A DNA stretch of 47,256 nucleotides from Clostridiales bacterium (GTDB taxonomy: Bacteria; Bacillota; Clostridia; Christensenellales; Aristaeellaceae), in contig SVGW01000015.1 in NCBI GenBank assembly GCA_015056125.1, positions 1 through 47,256 of the forward strand, in the 5' to 3' direction. Below the pieces are notes generated by a model. That model saw only the letters and a list, made by a program, of their open reading frames with translations, did not search any database and was not told where the DNA came from. A program made the translations under genes and the position numbers. This document shows positions 32,792 to 41,700 of the stretch, in pieces. Positions within the stretch are counted from its first letter, which is position 1, and each line of letters starts with the position of its first letter.

Positions 32792-32856
32792 TATGGTAAA
32801 GGTGGAGAAGGCCCCAGCACGGGGCGGCCCACCCTTACGAGCAAGGAGGGCGCACG

Positions 32857-33083
32857 ATGCCAAGGATGAATAAAAGCGGAATGAGCGCGACAGATTATAA
32901 GCGGGCATTCAACGAAAAAACCTATGATCGTATTTCGGTCACGATCCCCAAGGGCCAGAAACAGGCCGTAGAGGCCATGCAAAGAGCAAGGGGCAATCTG
33001 TCAACGGCCTGATAAATGCGCTCCTGGTGGCTGATATGGGGCTTTCTGAGTGGTCAGCGGTGGAGGAAGAAAAGGAGGGTTGA
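32857..33083 (+). pseudogene. Frameshifted ribbon-helix-helix-like protein
   Basis: The ATG at 32857 has a perfect AAGGAGG site. The frame encodes MPRMNKSGMSATDYKRAFN, then DRISVTIPKGQKQAVEAM, a typical start of an Arc/MetJ-like strand-helix-helix protein, but it stops at 33010-33012 after 51 codons. Adding one base near the G run 32990-32993 opens the next frame, which continues sensibly as QSVNGLINALLVADMGLSEW to a stop at 33081-33083, a 75-residue protein. So a 1-nt deletion (or a sequencing error) has split the gene. The RHH protein could be the regulator for the ATCTTACGTTAG repeats upstream. DUF4160 starts 2 bp after the restored stop. Confidence 0.65.
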
Positions 33084-33085
33084 GC

Positions 33086-33337
33086 ATGCCGGAAATTGCG
33101 CGGTTCTATGGTATTGTTATCAAGATGTTTTTCAAGCCCAAGGAGCACGAACCGAGCCACATTCATGCATTGTACGGCGAGTATATGGGCGAATTTAACG
33201 TTCGCACCATGGAAATGATACAGGGGGATCTTCCTAAAAAGGCTCAGGAGCTTGTGCAGGAGTGGCTTTCTCTTTATCAAAATGAATTACAGATCATGTG
33301 GGATCGGCAGCAGATCGGAAAACTGCCGCCCCTCTGA
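33086..33337 (+). CDS. DUF4160 protein
   Basis: An 83-residue protein with the DUF4160 signature MPEIARFYGIVIKMFF, then HEPSHIHALYGEYMGEF. The His pair and Glu are conserved in the family; function is unknown. Genes of this family are commonly followed by DUF2442, as here, and the pair is often suspected to be a toxin-antitoxin-like module. AAGGAGG lies 7 bp before the ATG. Confidence 0.85.
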   Translation: MPEIARFYGIVIKMFFKPKEHEPSHIHALYGEYMGEFNVRTMEMIQGDLPKKAQELVQEWLSLYQNELQIMWDRQQIGKLPPL

Positions 33338-33348
33338 CAGGAGGAAAC

Positions 33349-33591
33349 ATGATGATTCAGCGAATGAAAAGCGTTGAAGCGCTGCCGGATTTTATGCTTT
33401 CTATTGTCTTTGATGATGGGCACCGGGTGATTTATGATGTAAAGGAGGATTTTGCCCTTCCCGGATATGATGCCCTGCGGACGGTCCCCGGCCTATTTCA
33501 GCAGGTGCAGATGGACGAAAGCAGGACTTGCGTATACTGGAATGATGAAATAGACCTTCCCAGCGATATCATCCGGGAGTATGGAAAATAA
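33349..33591 (+). CDS. DUF2442 protein
   Basis: An 80-residue DUF2442 protein: SVEALPDFMLSIVFDDGHRVIYDVK, then the family-typical WNDEIDLPSDIIREYGK at the end. It follows DUF4160 by 11 bp with AGGAGGAAAC as ribosome site. It is the probable partner of the DUF4160 product; the biochemical role is unknown. Confidence 0.85.
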   Translation: MMIQRMKSVEALPDFMLSIVFDDGHRVIYDVKEDFALPGYDALRTVPGLFQQVQMDESRTCVYWNDEIDLPSDIIREYGK

Positions 33592-33727
33592 GGCATTTCC
33601 GTCCATTCTAAGAGGTTCTGTGGCAGGAGCAAGATTCTTTCTACCTGCCGGAAGAATGTGGCTTTCTGTGGCATGCAGTGAAATGGATGTATTGGATGTG
33701 ATGTATGGATCGAAAGCCATGTGGTAA
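33581..33727 (+). CDS. Possible small coupled ORF, 48 residues
   Basis: Not recognised. The ATG at 33581 overlaps the DUF2442 stop by 11 bp (ATGGAAAATAA), which allows coupled translation; no separate ribosome site is seen. The product is hydrophobic and basic in the middle (SILRGSVAGARFFLPAGRMW). It ends just before a terminator. It could be a chance frame. Confidence 0.35.
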   Translation: MENKAFPSILRGSVAGARFFLPAGRMWLSVACSEMDVLDVMYGSKAMW

Positions 33728-33749
33728 ATTAAGTTTGGGCATTTTGGAG

Positions 33750-33776
33750 CGCACAGCGGATGTCTGTGCGTTTTTT
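33750..33776 (+). terminator. Terminator after the DUF4160-DUF2442 unit
   Basis: CGCACAG (33750-33756) pairs with CTGTGCG (33764-33770), followed by six T. Confidence 0.85.
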
Positions 33777-33861
33777 ATTTTTTCAAAAAGGGGGAGCCAT
33801 ACAAAAAGGCGCCGCTATGATAGCCTGGCATTGCCCCTTTGGAAAAAGAAAGGAGAATGAT

Positions 33862-34074
33862 ATGGAGTATACTTTTTTAATCATTGAAAGAGCGCAGAAA
33901 CGAGGATTTGATAATCGCCGGCTCAGTGACCGGGAATTGCAATACTTGAATTCATACAAAGAAGAAAGAATGAAAGTATTCGCCATGTCGGAAGAAGAGG
34001 CGGCAGAAAAGGCTTTTATCCAATATCAGGTAAAAATCCCTGGAAGCACCTTGGAAATACAACGTATCTTCTAA
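33862..34074 (+). CDS. Small hypothetical protein, 70 residues
   Basis: Not recognised. AAAGGAG (33850-33855 region) precedes the ATG at 33862. The product is charged and helical (MEYTFLIIERAQKRGFDNRR, then SEEEAAEKAFIQYQ) without signal or membrane segment. It is the last gene before the right arm sites and has a terminator just downstream, so it is a plausible separately expressed cargo gene. Confidence 0.5.
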   Translation: MEYTFLIIERAQKRGFDNRRLSDRELQYLNSYKEERMKVFAMSEEEAAEKAFIQYQVKIPGSTLEIQRIF

Positions 34075-34104
34075 TATTGGTCTAATCAACCAAGGGGGCA
34101 AAGA

Positions 34105-34148
34105 TCCCTCCAGCATCAATAGTTTGTGCTGGAGGGAGTCTGTTTTTT
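34105..34148 (+). terminator. Terminator at the right end of the island
   Basis: TCCCTCCAGCA (34105-34115) pairs with TGCTGGAGGGA (34127-34137), T run within GTCTGTTTTTT. Confidence 0.85.
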
Positions 34149-34162
34149 GATTTGCTCTGCCG

Positions 34163-34204
34163 TTTGGGGACTATTTTGGGGACTACCCATCCGATAGTCC
34201 CCAA
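34163..34204. repeat. Right arm-type repeats TTTGGGGACTA x2 plus one inverted
   Basis: Direct copies at 34163-34173 and 34175-34185 with the same 12-bp period as on the left, and an inverted TAGTCCCCAA at 34195-34204. The segment from 34149 to 34289 holds no gene. Confidence 0.65.
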
Positions 34205-34289
34205 GATTGGGAAAAGATAGACAAGCGAAAAGCCTTGTAAAATAAGGCTTCCGGCACTATGCAATGCTATACAAAACGGCTCTGTTCAC

Positions 34290-34375
34290 ACTCCGACTCT
34301 GAAGGTCGCGCGTTCGAGTCGCGCCGGGTTCGCCAAAGAAAAAGCCTTGAAACAGCAGTGTTTCAGGGCTTTTTT
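34290..34375 (+). repeat. attR direct repeat (truncated tRNA-Arg copy)
   Basis: Contains the tRNA from its anticodon loop to CCA and the terminator, without the 5' half or promoter. It is not a functional tRNA. It marks the right boundary of the island. Confidence 0.92.
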
Positions 34376-34387
34376 TGTCGGTGTGAA

Positions 34388-35146
34388 TTATATCATATTC
34401 GCTTCCTTCCGAATTTGGGAGGGAGTTTTTTGATGGATGGAAGAAAGCAGCTTTCGAAAGTAGGAAGCAGAGCTCAAGTGAATTTGATCACAGATTTCTT
34501 CCACAGTCAGATTGGTGGTGGTGAGCAGCTCAATGGCGTTTTCACAAATTACTTCCTGTCGAAGGCGATTGGGCGTTTTGTGGACGGCTTTTTTGATGCA
34601 GCCATACAGCAGCGATTCACTGATGCCGCAAAGCGTTGCATATTCTGTAATGGACAAGTGGGGATTTTGATGCAACAGCATCATGAATTGATCCAATACT
34701 GCATTTTCCTTATTCACAGGGGCTGCTTGCAGGATTTTTTCAAGCAGACCCAACAAATGATAGAGATGGCCAATGGATGCAGCATGCACGGTTTTATCCT
34801 TGGATAGGGGAAGGAAAGCGTGAAGAATTTGCTGATCATAGTCGATCTTTTGCAGTTCATATCCGTTGGGGGCGATAGTAGGAAAATGAAAAAAACCGAT
34901 GGCATGAAAGCGCACGTTTTGCTCCTCGGTTATCCAATACGAATGATAGGAGCAGCCCTTGGGAATATAAAACATATCATTTTCCCGTACTTCAATCCTC
35001 TTGCCTTTTGATACCAGAATTCCTTTTCCGTGTTTCATAAATCCAATGGAGTGGCAAGGGACGCCTTTGGTGTTATCCCGATGCACATTCTCTATAAAGC
35101 AAAATTCATTGAATCGAAACTGCTCACGGAATAGTATATCATTCAT
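34388..35146 (-). CDS. AraC-family regulator with cupin-like sensor
   Basis: A 252-residue soluble AraC regulator. The N-terminal beta-rich domain (about 1-110, with SIGFMKHGKGILVSKGKRIE and MFYIPKGCSYHSYW) is the sugar-binding cupin-type fold; the C-terminal domain (about 150-252) has both helix-turn-helix units (SITEYATLCGISESLLYGCI; TVEEICDQIHLSSASYFRKL). It is divergent from the epimerase gene, and a direct repeat with 21-bp spacing lies in the gap. The gene sits just outside attR, so it is host DNA. Confidence 0.88.
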   Translation of the reverse strand: MNDILFREQFRFNEFCFIENVHRDNTKGVPCHSIGFMKHGKGILVSKGKRIEVRENDMFYIPKGCSYHSYWITEEQNVRFHAIGFFHFPTIAPNGYELQKIDYDQQILHAFLPLSKDKTVHAASIGHLYHLLGLLEKILQAAPVNKENAVLDQFMMLLHQNPHLSITEYATLCGISESLLYGCIKKAVHKTPNRLRQEVICENAIELLTTTNLTVEEICDQIHLSSASYFRKLLSSIHQKTPSQIRKEANMI

Positions 35147-35169
35147 ATGCCTATGCCTGCCTTTTTTGC

Positions 35170-35230
35170 AGAATAATGTGTGCTTTTAATAGAATAGTGT
35201 GTTTTGCAGCAATTGTCAAGATGCTATAAT
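35170..35230 (+). promoter_or_regulatory. Candidate AraC operator and epimerase promoter
   Basis: AGAATAATGTGTG (35170) and AGAATAGTGTGTT (35191) are direct half-sites 21 bp apart, typical AraC-family spacing. The second abuts the -35-like TTTGCA (35203-35208), followed after 16 bp by TATAAT (35225-35230). Confidence 0.5.
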
Positions 35231-35251
35231 AATAGACAGGAGGCGATAAAA

Positions 35252-36196
35252 ATGTTGAATGGAAAAAGATATTTGCTGATTGCTGGCGGTGGAACTCTTG
35301 GTACCTATACCTCAAATGAAATTTTGCGTTTAGGCGGACAGGTTGACGTGATTTGTCCGGAAGAAAAGGTTTCTCATGATGAAAGATTGGTATTTCATCA
35401 AAGCCTGGTGAGCGATCAATTGCTGAAAGAATTGTTTGCCCATACCCATTATGACGGTATTGTGAATTTTATTCATTATCAGAATGCGGAAGATTATAAA
35501 AAGGTGCATCCGTTATTAATTCAAAACACGGATCATCTGATCTTTCTTTCATCCTATCGGGTTTATGCGGATGAGCAGCATCCCATCACGGAAAGCGCCC
35601 CGCGGCTTCTGGACGTATCAAAAGATGAAAATTTCCTTGCTACGGAAACTTATGCGCTTCCCAAGGCAAAATGCGAAGATTACTTGCGCAGCGAGTGGGC
35701 GGGCGCACCCTGGACCATCGTGCGCCCTGTGATTTCTTTTTCCAGCAGGCGATTGGATCTTTTGCTTTATTCAGGCCGCCGCGTACTGGATTATGCTGAG
35801 AGCGGCGAGGAAATGCTGATGCCCGAATTGGTGAAGAATTATGCAGCTGGCATTGATTGGGCGGGCAATTCAGGGAAGCTGATTGCCAATCTGCTTTCAA
35901 AGCCGCATACCATGGGCCAGGCTTATACGATCTATTCCGGCCATGGAATGACCTGGGGCCAGGTGGCTAACGATTATGCAGAATTAACAGGTGTAAAGAT
36001 TCGTTGGTGCGATGAAGAAGAGTATGTAAAAAGTTTACCTCAAGGGATCATGGTAGCATGGAGATATGACCGGCGCTTCAACCGGGACATTGATCCATCG
36101 GCCATTCTTGAGGCGACAGGATTAACCAGGGGAGACTTTGCCACTGTGAAGGAAGGCATCCGGCATGAACTGGATGTGCTGGGGTGGAAGCGCTGA
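35252..36196 (+). CDS. NAD-dependent epimerase/dehydratase (extended SDR)
   Basis: A 314-residue oxidoreductase of the nucleotide-sugar epimerase type. The Rossmann motif is IAGGGTLGTYTSNEIL, the active site SSYRVYADEQHP plus Y-X3-K in YALPKAKCEDYL. AGGAGGCG before the ATG at 35252 sets the start. The C-terminal substrate domain contains SGHGMTWGQVANDYAELTG. It may act on a sugar or nucleotide sugar; specificity is unknown. It is probably controlled by the divergent AraC protein. Confidence 0.85.
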   Translation: MLNGKRYLLIAGGGTLGTYTSNEILRLGGQVDVICPEEKVSHDERLVFHQSLVSDQLLKELFAHTHYDGIVNFIHYQNAEDYKKVHPLLIQNTDHLIFLSSYRVYADEQHPITESAPRLLDVSKDENFLATETYALPKAKCEDYLRSEWAGAPWTIVRPVISFSSRRLDLLLYSGRRVLDYAESGEEMLMPELVKNYAAGIDWAGNSGKLIANLLSKPHTMGQAYTIYSGHGMTWGQVANDYAELTGVKIRWCDEEEYVKSLPQGIMVAWRYDRRFNRDIDPSAILEATGLTRGDFATVKEGIRHELDVLGWKR

Positions 36197-36199
36197 TTA

Positions 36200-36237
36200 C
36201 AAAAAGCCTTGAAACATTTGCTTCAAGGCTTTTTTTG
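36200..36237. terminator. Two-way terminator between epimerase and glycosidase
   Basis: AAAAGCCTTGAA pairs with TTCAAGGCTTTT, with an A run on the left and a T run on the right, so it can serve both convergent genes. Confidence 0.85.
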
Positions 36238-36238
36238 T

Positions 36239-38614
36239 TTACAGTATTTTATGCAATGTGACAGGACCCAATAGGCCGCCGGAGGGGGCTTGAGCTTCGG
36301 CAATCACCATATTTTGATGATACGAGCCCACATCCTCAATGGGTTTTTGATCAAAATAATCTGTGCGGGCGCATTCGTTGGCCGGAGTATTGGCCACGAC
36401 GATTTCCAATTCTTCTCCGCCGTGCAGCTTTCCTAAATCTACCTGATAAGGAGGATAGGGTGTTTCGCCAATGTATTTGCCGTTCAGGTATACCAGCGCG
36501 GTATTGTGCATGTCGCCCAGCTGCAGCCGATATTGGCCGGGAGCGAGCGCCGGGAGGGTGCAGCGATAGGATACTTCTCCGGAAAGCGCTTCATCCCAGA
36601 GGCCAAGTGAGGTGGGCGCAAGCATATCATCGCCTGGCAGATTCAGAATGCCTCGCTCGCCATCCAGCTTGTATACCCGCTTTACCTGGGTTTTAAAATC
36701 CACAAGTGCTATGGAAAATTCCGTTTTGGGAAGAGCAGGTGCACTTTGCTTTTCATCCGTCAGATGCAGAAAAATTCCTTCGCCGCGATGGAGGGAGAGG
36801 GGCAAAAGAATCCGGCCGTTTTCCTGGGTGTGTTCGGGGGTATAGCATGCCCCTGTTTCCAGGCAAATGGCGGAAAGATGGCGCTTGGATGCAATAGCAA
36901 CCGTATCAGAAAGCGTTTTTCCATCGGTATTGCAAATAAAATATCCCTCGCTGCCATCGGAAAAGCGAAGCTTTCTGCTTTGCAGGAAGGAATTATGCCT
37001 TTCGATGCAGGGCTCAATCTGCTGCGGAAGGCAGGATAATTTTTCGAGAATTTCCTTTTTTTCAAAGGGTCCCTCCGGCACAAATACGTTACGGTAGGAT
37101 ACCGGCCCGCAAATTAGCGCACCATCCCGAATTTCTCCGCTGCCCACCAAATCTTCATCAATGAGATCAAAGGAAACGCCTTCCCGTTCCAGCATTTCGC
37201 CCAATTGTTCAAAGCTGTCCATGGCTTTTTCACCCTTGGGGCCGCTGGCGCAGATTGAGCGGAAGGGAAAATAAAGGGCGGTGGCAATATCGGCGCGGCT
37301 CTCCTGGAGCAAATGGGAAAGGCGGGCTGTGTAATCATTGATGGTGTGCAGCCGATCCATCCCCACATTTTCAGGAATAAAATTAGGGCGATACTGATGG
37401 GCCATGGGGGTTTTACGGTCGTAGGAGATCACCATGAAATTGAATTGACTGATTCCCCGCACCGCCTGATAATTAACGGCGTAGCGCATCCGCTCGGGAT
37501 CCACGTGCGCCCCATAGACAGCGAAGCTTTCGCTGACGCAGCGGCTGTGGCCTATCTGACGGGCTGCAGAGGACGCAAGCCGCGGAAAGAATTCATAGCC
37601 TTCCTTGCAGCTTTTTCCGTTTTGGGGATAATCAATTTGGCTCCAGATCACGTCGATACCGGGCACGTCAAATTCACGCAGGGTTTTTAGGGCATTGCCG
37701 TAGCGGTTGCGCATAGCTCCTTCTATTTTATTATCGTTATCCAAGTGACCGGTGGAGAGCATGCTGTGTCGGTTCAGCCATTCCTTCATGGGCTTGAAAT
37801 AATTTTCTCTCACCAAATCGCCGCAGAGCATTATGTAATCACTTTTGGCCTGGCAATGCTCATCCGTTTGCGGGGGAAAACGATTGCTGATGATCTGGGG
37901 AATATAATCCTTGATATCGTAGCCGTAGCGCTCCAAAAACAGCTGATCCAACCCCTGGGACCATTGGCCCATGAATGCCTCATCGTCAAACATAAGGGTG
38001 ATATCCGTGCCCATGCGATCGCCAAAGCGCTGCTTTAATTTTTCATGGGTCATTTCCAGGAAAAGATCGGTATTGCGCCTTTGGGCGATATCGGAGCGAA
38101 TACGGGCATGAGCATCATCGGAATCCCGCCAGCGATATTCCCGGATTGCGATTTCTTTTTCAAAGGTATCTCCAGAGTGCACACGCACGCTTTGAGAAAA
38201 GGCGGAAAGGGCACGGGCGTGGGGGGCATAGGGCGTATGAGGGGGCAGCGAAAAATCCACGCTTTCCAGTTGCTTCATGGCCAGCTCAGGATATTTTTCT
38301 CTGATTTTTCCGCATACCATACCGGAGGGAAAGCCGCCCTCATTATAAAGCCAGGTATACATCCCCTTTTCTTTTGCCGTTTCATAGGCGTAGTATACCA
38401 GATCAATATACTCATCGGAAAGGTATTCGGGAGAAAGATGGGTTTTTCGGGTTTGAGGACGGAAATTTTCCGGCTCGCCGATGATATAAAATGCGCGGAT
38501 GCCGGCGGCGTACATATCATTGATTTGGCGTTTGATTTCATCCCGGGTGATGTTTCCGTTCCAGAGCCAGGTGTAAACGGGATAAGCAGAAGCGGGAACG
38601 TGCTGAAAATTCAT
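36239..38614 (-). CDS. GH106-like glycoside hydrolase (putative alpha-L-rhamnosidase)
   Basis: A 791-residue cytoplasmic enzyme resembling GH106-type rhamnosidases. A TIM-barrel-like N-terminal region begins YPVYTWLWNGNITRDEIKRQ and MYAAGIRAFYI; acidic residues in TLMFDDEAF and VSESFAVYG are catalytic candidates. The C-terminal 120 residues form a galactose-binding-like sandwich (YRLQLGDMHNTALVYLNGKYIGE). AAAGGAG at 38627-38621 selects the ATG at 38614; an in-frame ATG further upstream overlaps the promoter. No signal peptide, so it works on imported oligosaccharides. It has its own promoter and no adjacent transporter. Confidence 0.7.
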   Translation of the reverse strand: MNFQHVPASAYPVYTWLWNGNITRDEIKRQINDMYAAGIRAFYIIGEPENFRPQTRKTHLSPEYLSDEYIDLVYYAYETAKEKGMYTWLYNEGGFPSGMVCGKIREKYPELAMKQLESVDFSLPPHTPYAPHARALSAFSQSVRVHSGDTFEKEIAIREYRWRDSDDAHARIRSDIAQRRNTDLFLEMTHEKLKQRFGDRMGTDITLMFDDEAFMGQWSQGLDQLFLERYGYDIKDYIPQIISNRFPPQTDEHCQAKSDYIMLCGDLVRENYFKPMKEWLNRHSMLSTGHLDNDNKIEGAMRNRYGNALKTLREFDVPGIDVIWSQIDYPQNGKSCKEGYEFFPRLASSAARQIGHSRCVSESFAVYGAHVDPERMRYAVNYQAVRGISQFNFMVISYDRKTPMAHQYRPNFIPENVGMDRLHTINDYTARLSHLLQESRADIATALYFPFRSICASGPKGEKAMDSFEQLGEMLEREGVSFDLIDEDLVGSGEIRDGALICGPVSYRNVFVPEGPFEKKEILEKLSCLPQQIEPCIERHNSFLQSRKLRFSDGSEGYFICNTDGKTLSDTVAIASKRHLSAICLETGACYTPEHTQENGRILLPLSLHRGEGIFLHLTDEKQSAPALPKTEFSIALVDFKTQVKRVYKLDGERGILNLPGDDMLAPTSLGLWDEALSGEVSYRCTLPALAPGQYRLQLGDMHNTALVYLNGKYIGETPYPPYQVDLGKLHGGEELEIVVANTPANECARTDYFDQKPIEDVGSYHQNMVIAEAQAPSGGLLGPVTLHKIL

Positions 38615-38670
38615 AATAGGCTCCTTTCCTGCCAGACATCCGACAGAAAATGCATTTTTCATATGATCCA

Positions 38671-38699
38671 ATTATATCATAAAAAATATCAGTGGACAA
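38671..38699 (-). promoter_or_regulatory. Promoter of the GH106-like gene
   Basis: On the minus strand TTGTCC (38699-38694), 17 bp, perfect TATAAT (38676-38671). Confidence 0.75.
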
Positions 38700-38755
38700 G
38701 GTGAAGAAAAAATCCGGCAGGGAGGAAAGCCATGCCGGAAGAAATTTGATTTTGA

Positions 38756-41700
38756 TTATTTGCCAAAGAAGCTTACGTTGCCATTGGTATCGATAATCTG
38801 CCAGGTGCCGCTCATGGTTTTCACATCGCAGGTGCCGTCTGCCTTGAAAGCGGACACTTCTGCGTATTTACAGGGGATCACCAACTGATTTTGCGTGTTG
38901 ATAAAGCCCCATTTACCGTTTTGCTGCACTGCGGCATAGCCGTTGGAGAAGCTGTTCACGATATCCCAGCATACTTCGCCAATGGTTTGGCCCTGTTCAT
39001 TGATAAAGCCATATTTTCCGGTGGAACCATCCTGCACCATGGCCATGCCGTCCGAGGAAAATTCTCCGATGGATTTCCATATGGCCGCGCCGAGCGCCTT
39101 GCCGCTTTCATCGATAAAGCCCCAGGAACCGCTGGTGGATTGCACCATCATGCGTCCGTTGGAGAAGGAGGGCACGGCAATTTTGCAATAGGAATTATCC
39201 CAGGAAGCGGCACTGTCGTAGCTATTCCAGGAATCATTTTTAGAATTGCCCAAGGTGCGCCAGGGGGAGGAGGTGATCTTTTTTCCGTTGGCATCCATGA
39301 GGGAAAAATAATAGCGGTGATAAAAGTAAGAAGAATAGGAGGAATATTTCTCGTAGCGGAGGAGCGCAACCGTGCACAGATCATCTTTGCTGAAATCGGA
39401 TACGCTGAAGAAAATGCTGGGGATCACTTCTTTACCGTTCATATCGATATAGCCGTAGGTATCATACATGTTGCAGGACCAACTGTAGCGCTCACGCGAG
39501 CCGCCGCTGATAAATACTTTCAGCAGCCCCAATTGGCTATAGCGGGCGGATTGATCATACGTGATGGTCGTATATTTGGCGGGGGTGATCACGTTGGTAT
39601 TGAGATTGGCGATGCCCCACAGATCATGGAATTCAAAGATCAGCACACCGGTGGCGATTTGCTTCGTCGTATCGGAACGGCTGAGATTGCCCACCACTTC
39701 GGCCTTGGCGGCGCTGTCCTTATAATCGCCCAGGGCAACGAAGGTTTCATAGGCCGCTTTCATATTGCCGTTCAGGGCGTCCTCCAGGGCGGCCTGGTAG
39801 ATCAAGCCGGTCTGTGCCTGCATGAGCAGGGAAGCGCTGTCCTTATAGTTGCCAAGGGCCATGAACGTATCTGCTGCATCAGAGAATTTTTCGGCATTCA
39901 GATTCGCTATGGCATTTTCATAATTGCGTTCGCGAATCTTTTCTTCCAGTGCTGCCAGGCGATCCATACAGTCTTTATAGTTCCCCAGCTCAGTATAGTA
40001 GGCCTGAGCAAAGTAATAATCGCCGTTATCTTCCGCATCAATAGCGGCCTGATACTTCATTGCCCGCTGCTGCTCAGCGGCCATTTCTACCACTGCCGCG
40101 GCGCGCTGGGCGCTGTCGCTATATTCGCCCAAGGCAATAAAGGCATCGTGAGCAGCGGCATATTGGCCCTCCGCTTCCAGATCGGCAGCTCGCTGATAAT
40201 CCCGCTGGAGGATTTTTTCTTCCACTTGAAGAATCCGAGCATCTACGCCCTCATACTGGGGGATCAGACGCAAAGCTTCAATGGCCTCTTCAAAACGGCC
40301 TTCATTTTCCAGATCAACGGCTCGCTGATAATCCCGCTGGAGGATTTTTTCTTCCAGTTGGAGAATCCGGGCGGCCACGCCTTCATATTCGGGAATCTGG
40401 TTCAAAGTATCAATAGCATCTTCAAAGTGGCCTTCCGCTTCCAAATCGGCGGCAAGCCGGCAAATGCCCTGATTGATTTGCTCCCGCAGATCTGCTGCGT
40501 GCTGAGCGCTGGCGTTGTAATCGCCCAGGGTGAGGAAGATTGCAATAGCTTCTTCCAATCGCCCAGCGTCCTCCTGGGCCTTGGCGGAAGCATAGGTATC
40601 GGCATAATAGGTTTCTCTGGCATTGGCGGCGCGATTGGCAGAATCGGCATAATCGCCCAGCCAATCAAACACACCAGCAGCTTCCAGAAGCTTTCCTTCC
40701 TGCTCCAGGGCTTCTGCAGAGGCGTACACCTGGGTATTGATTTTTTCCCGGGCTTGAACGGCTCTGTCTGCGCTGTCGCTATAGCCCTGCAGCATTTCAA
40801 AGGCGCGGATAGCCTCTTCGTACTTTCCGGCTTCATCCAGGCTGCTGGCGGCGGCATAAGCATTTTCTTTGAAATAAACCAGATTGCCCTGCCGGTCGAT
40901 TACCTGCCATCCCAGAGAAGGGTTCTGCACCAGGCACAGGTCGTTTTCAAAGGAGTGCACGGCGGAATACTGAGGAGCAATCACAGGAACGTTATTTTCA
41001 TCGATGAACCCCCATAGCCCATCAACCTGCACTGCCGCATAACCATTTTCAAAATCTCTGGCGTCCTCATACTGGGGGACGATAGCGATTTGGGCGTCTT
41101 CCTGGCGGAGGAAACCAACCAATCCGTTTGTCCAGCCAATTACCCGGATATATCCGTTCTTTGGTGTACCGATTTCTCTAAAGCCGGTTTCATTCAGAGG
41201 ATTGCCGGCCAGATCAAAAAGCCAATGGACGCGCTGGTTCTCTACTTTTACAGCATCAGAGGGGCTATTGAGACTATAATAGGAAATGCTTTGAACGTTG
41301 TTGAAGCGACTGCCCTGACTGATGAAGTCGATAGCGTTTCCCTCCAGATCGAGCAATTGCCAGGTTTTAAATTTATTTTGAGCGATGATGGTGCCGTTGG
41401 TAAAGGAGGGGGCGTTCAGGTAAGCTGAATTATATTTGCTTCCGGGAGAAGAATTGTATGAACTGCCAAGCCTGAGCCAATTATCAGAAAGCACCTTCCC
41501 CTGAGGCGAAATCAGGGCAAAGCTGTAGGCATTATTGGAGGAAGTGGCAGAGAGGGCGGAATAATAGCCATTTTGCCCCAGCAGGATATTTTGCCATGAG
41601 CCAGAAAGCACCTCTTGACCGCGGCTGTTGATCAGAGTGGCGCCGGAGGCAGTCTTGGCAATGGCAAGGCCATTTTGATCAAAGGCAGAAATGCTGTTCC

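Larger units (their letters stand above)
26948..34375. mobile_element. Phage-satellite-like integrated island
   Basis: About 7.3 kb between two 86-bp direct repeats, in the 3' half of tRNA-Arg(CCG). Leftward: integrase, XRE repressor. Rightward: Cro-size HTH, Xis-like protein, replication initiator, DnaC-like loader, hypothetical, small-terminase-like protein. Then come accessory genes. There is no large terminase, portal, capsid, tail or lysis gene, and no conjugation gene. Content and order resemble PICI-type satellites of Gram-positive bacteria. It could instead be a decayed prophage. Confidence 0.75.

Noticed and set aside
26948-34375. Complete prophage or conjugative element
   Set aside because: No large terminase, portal, capsid, tail, lysis, relaxase or coupling protein gene in the interval.
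34290-34375. A third tRNA-Arg gene
   Set aside because: Only the part from the anticodon loop onward is present; it is the right att repeat.
38891-41017. Plus-strand open frame of about 700 codons
   Set aside because: It is antisense to the WG/TPR lipoprotein gene, whose lipobox, repeats and promoter are unmistakable.
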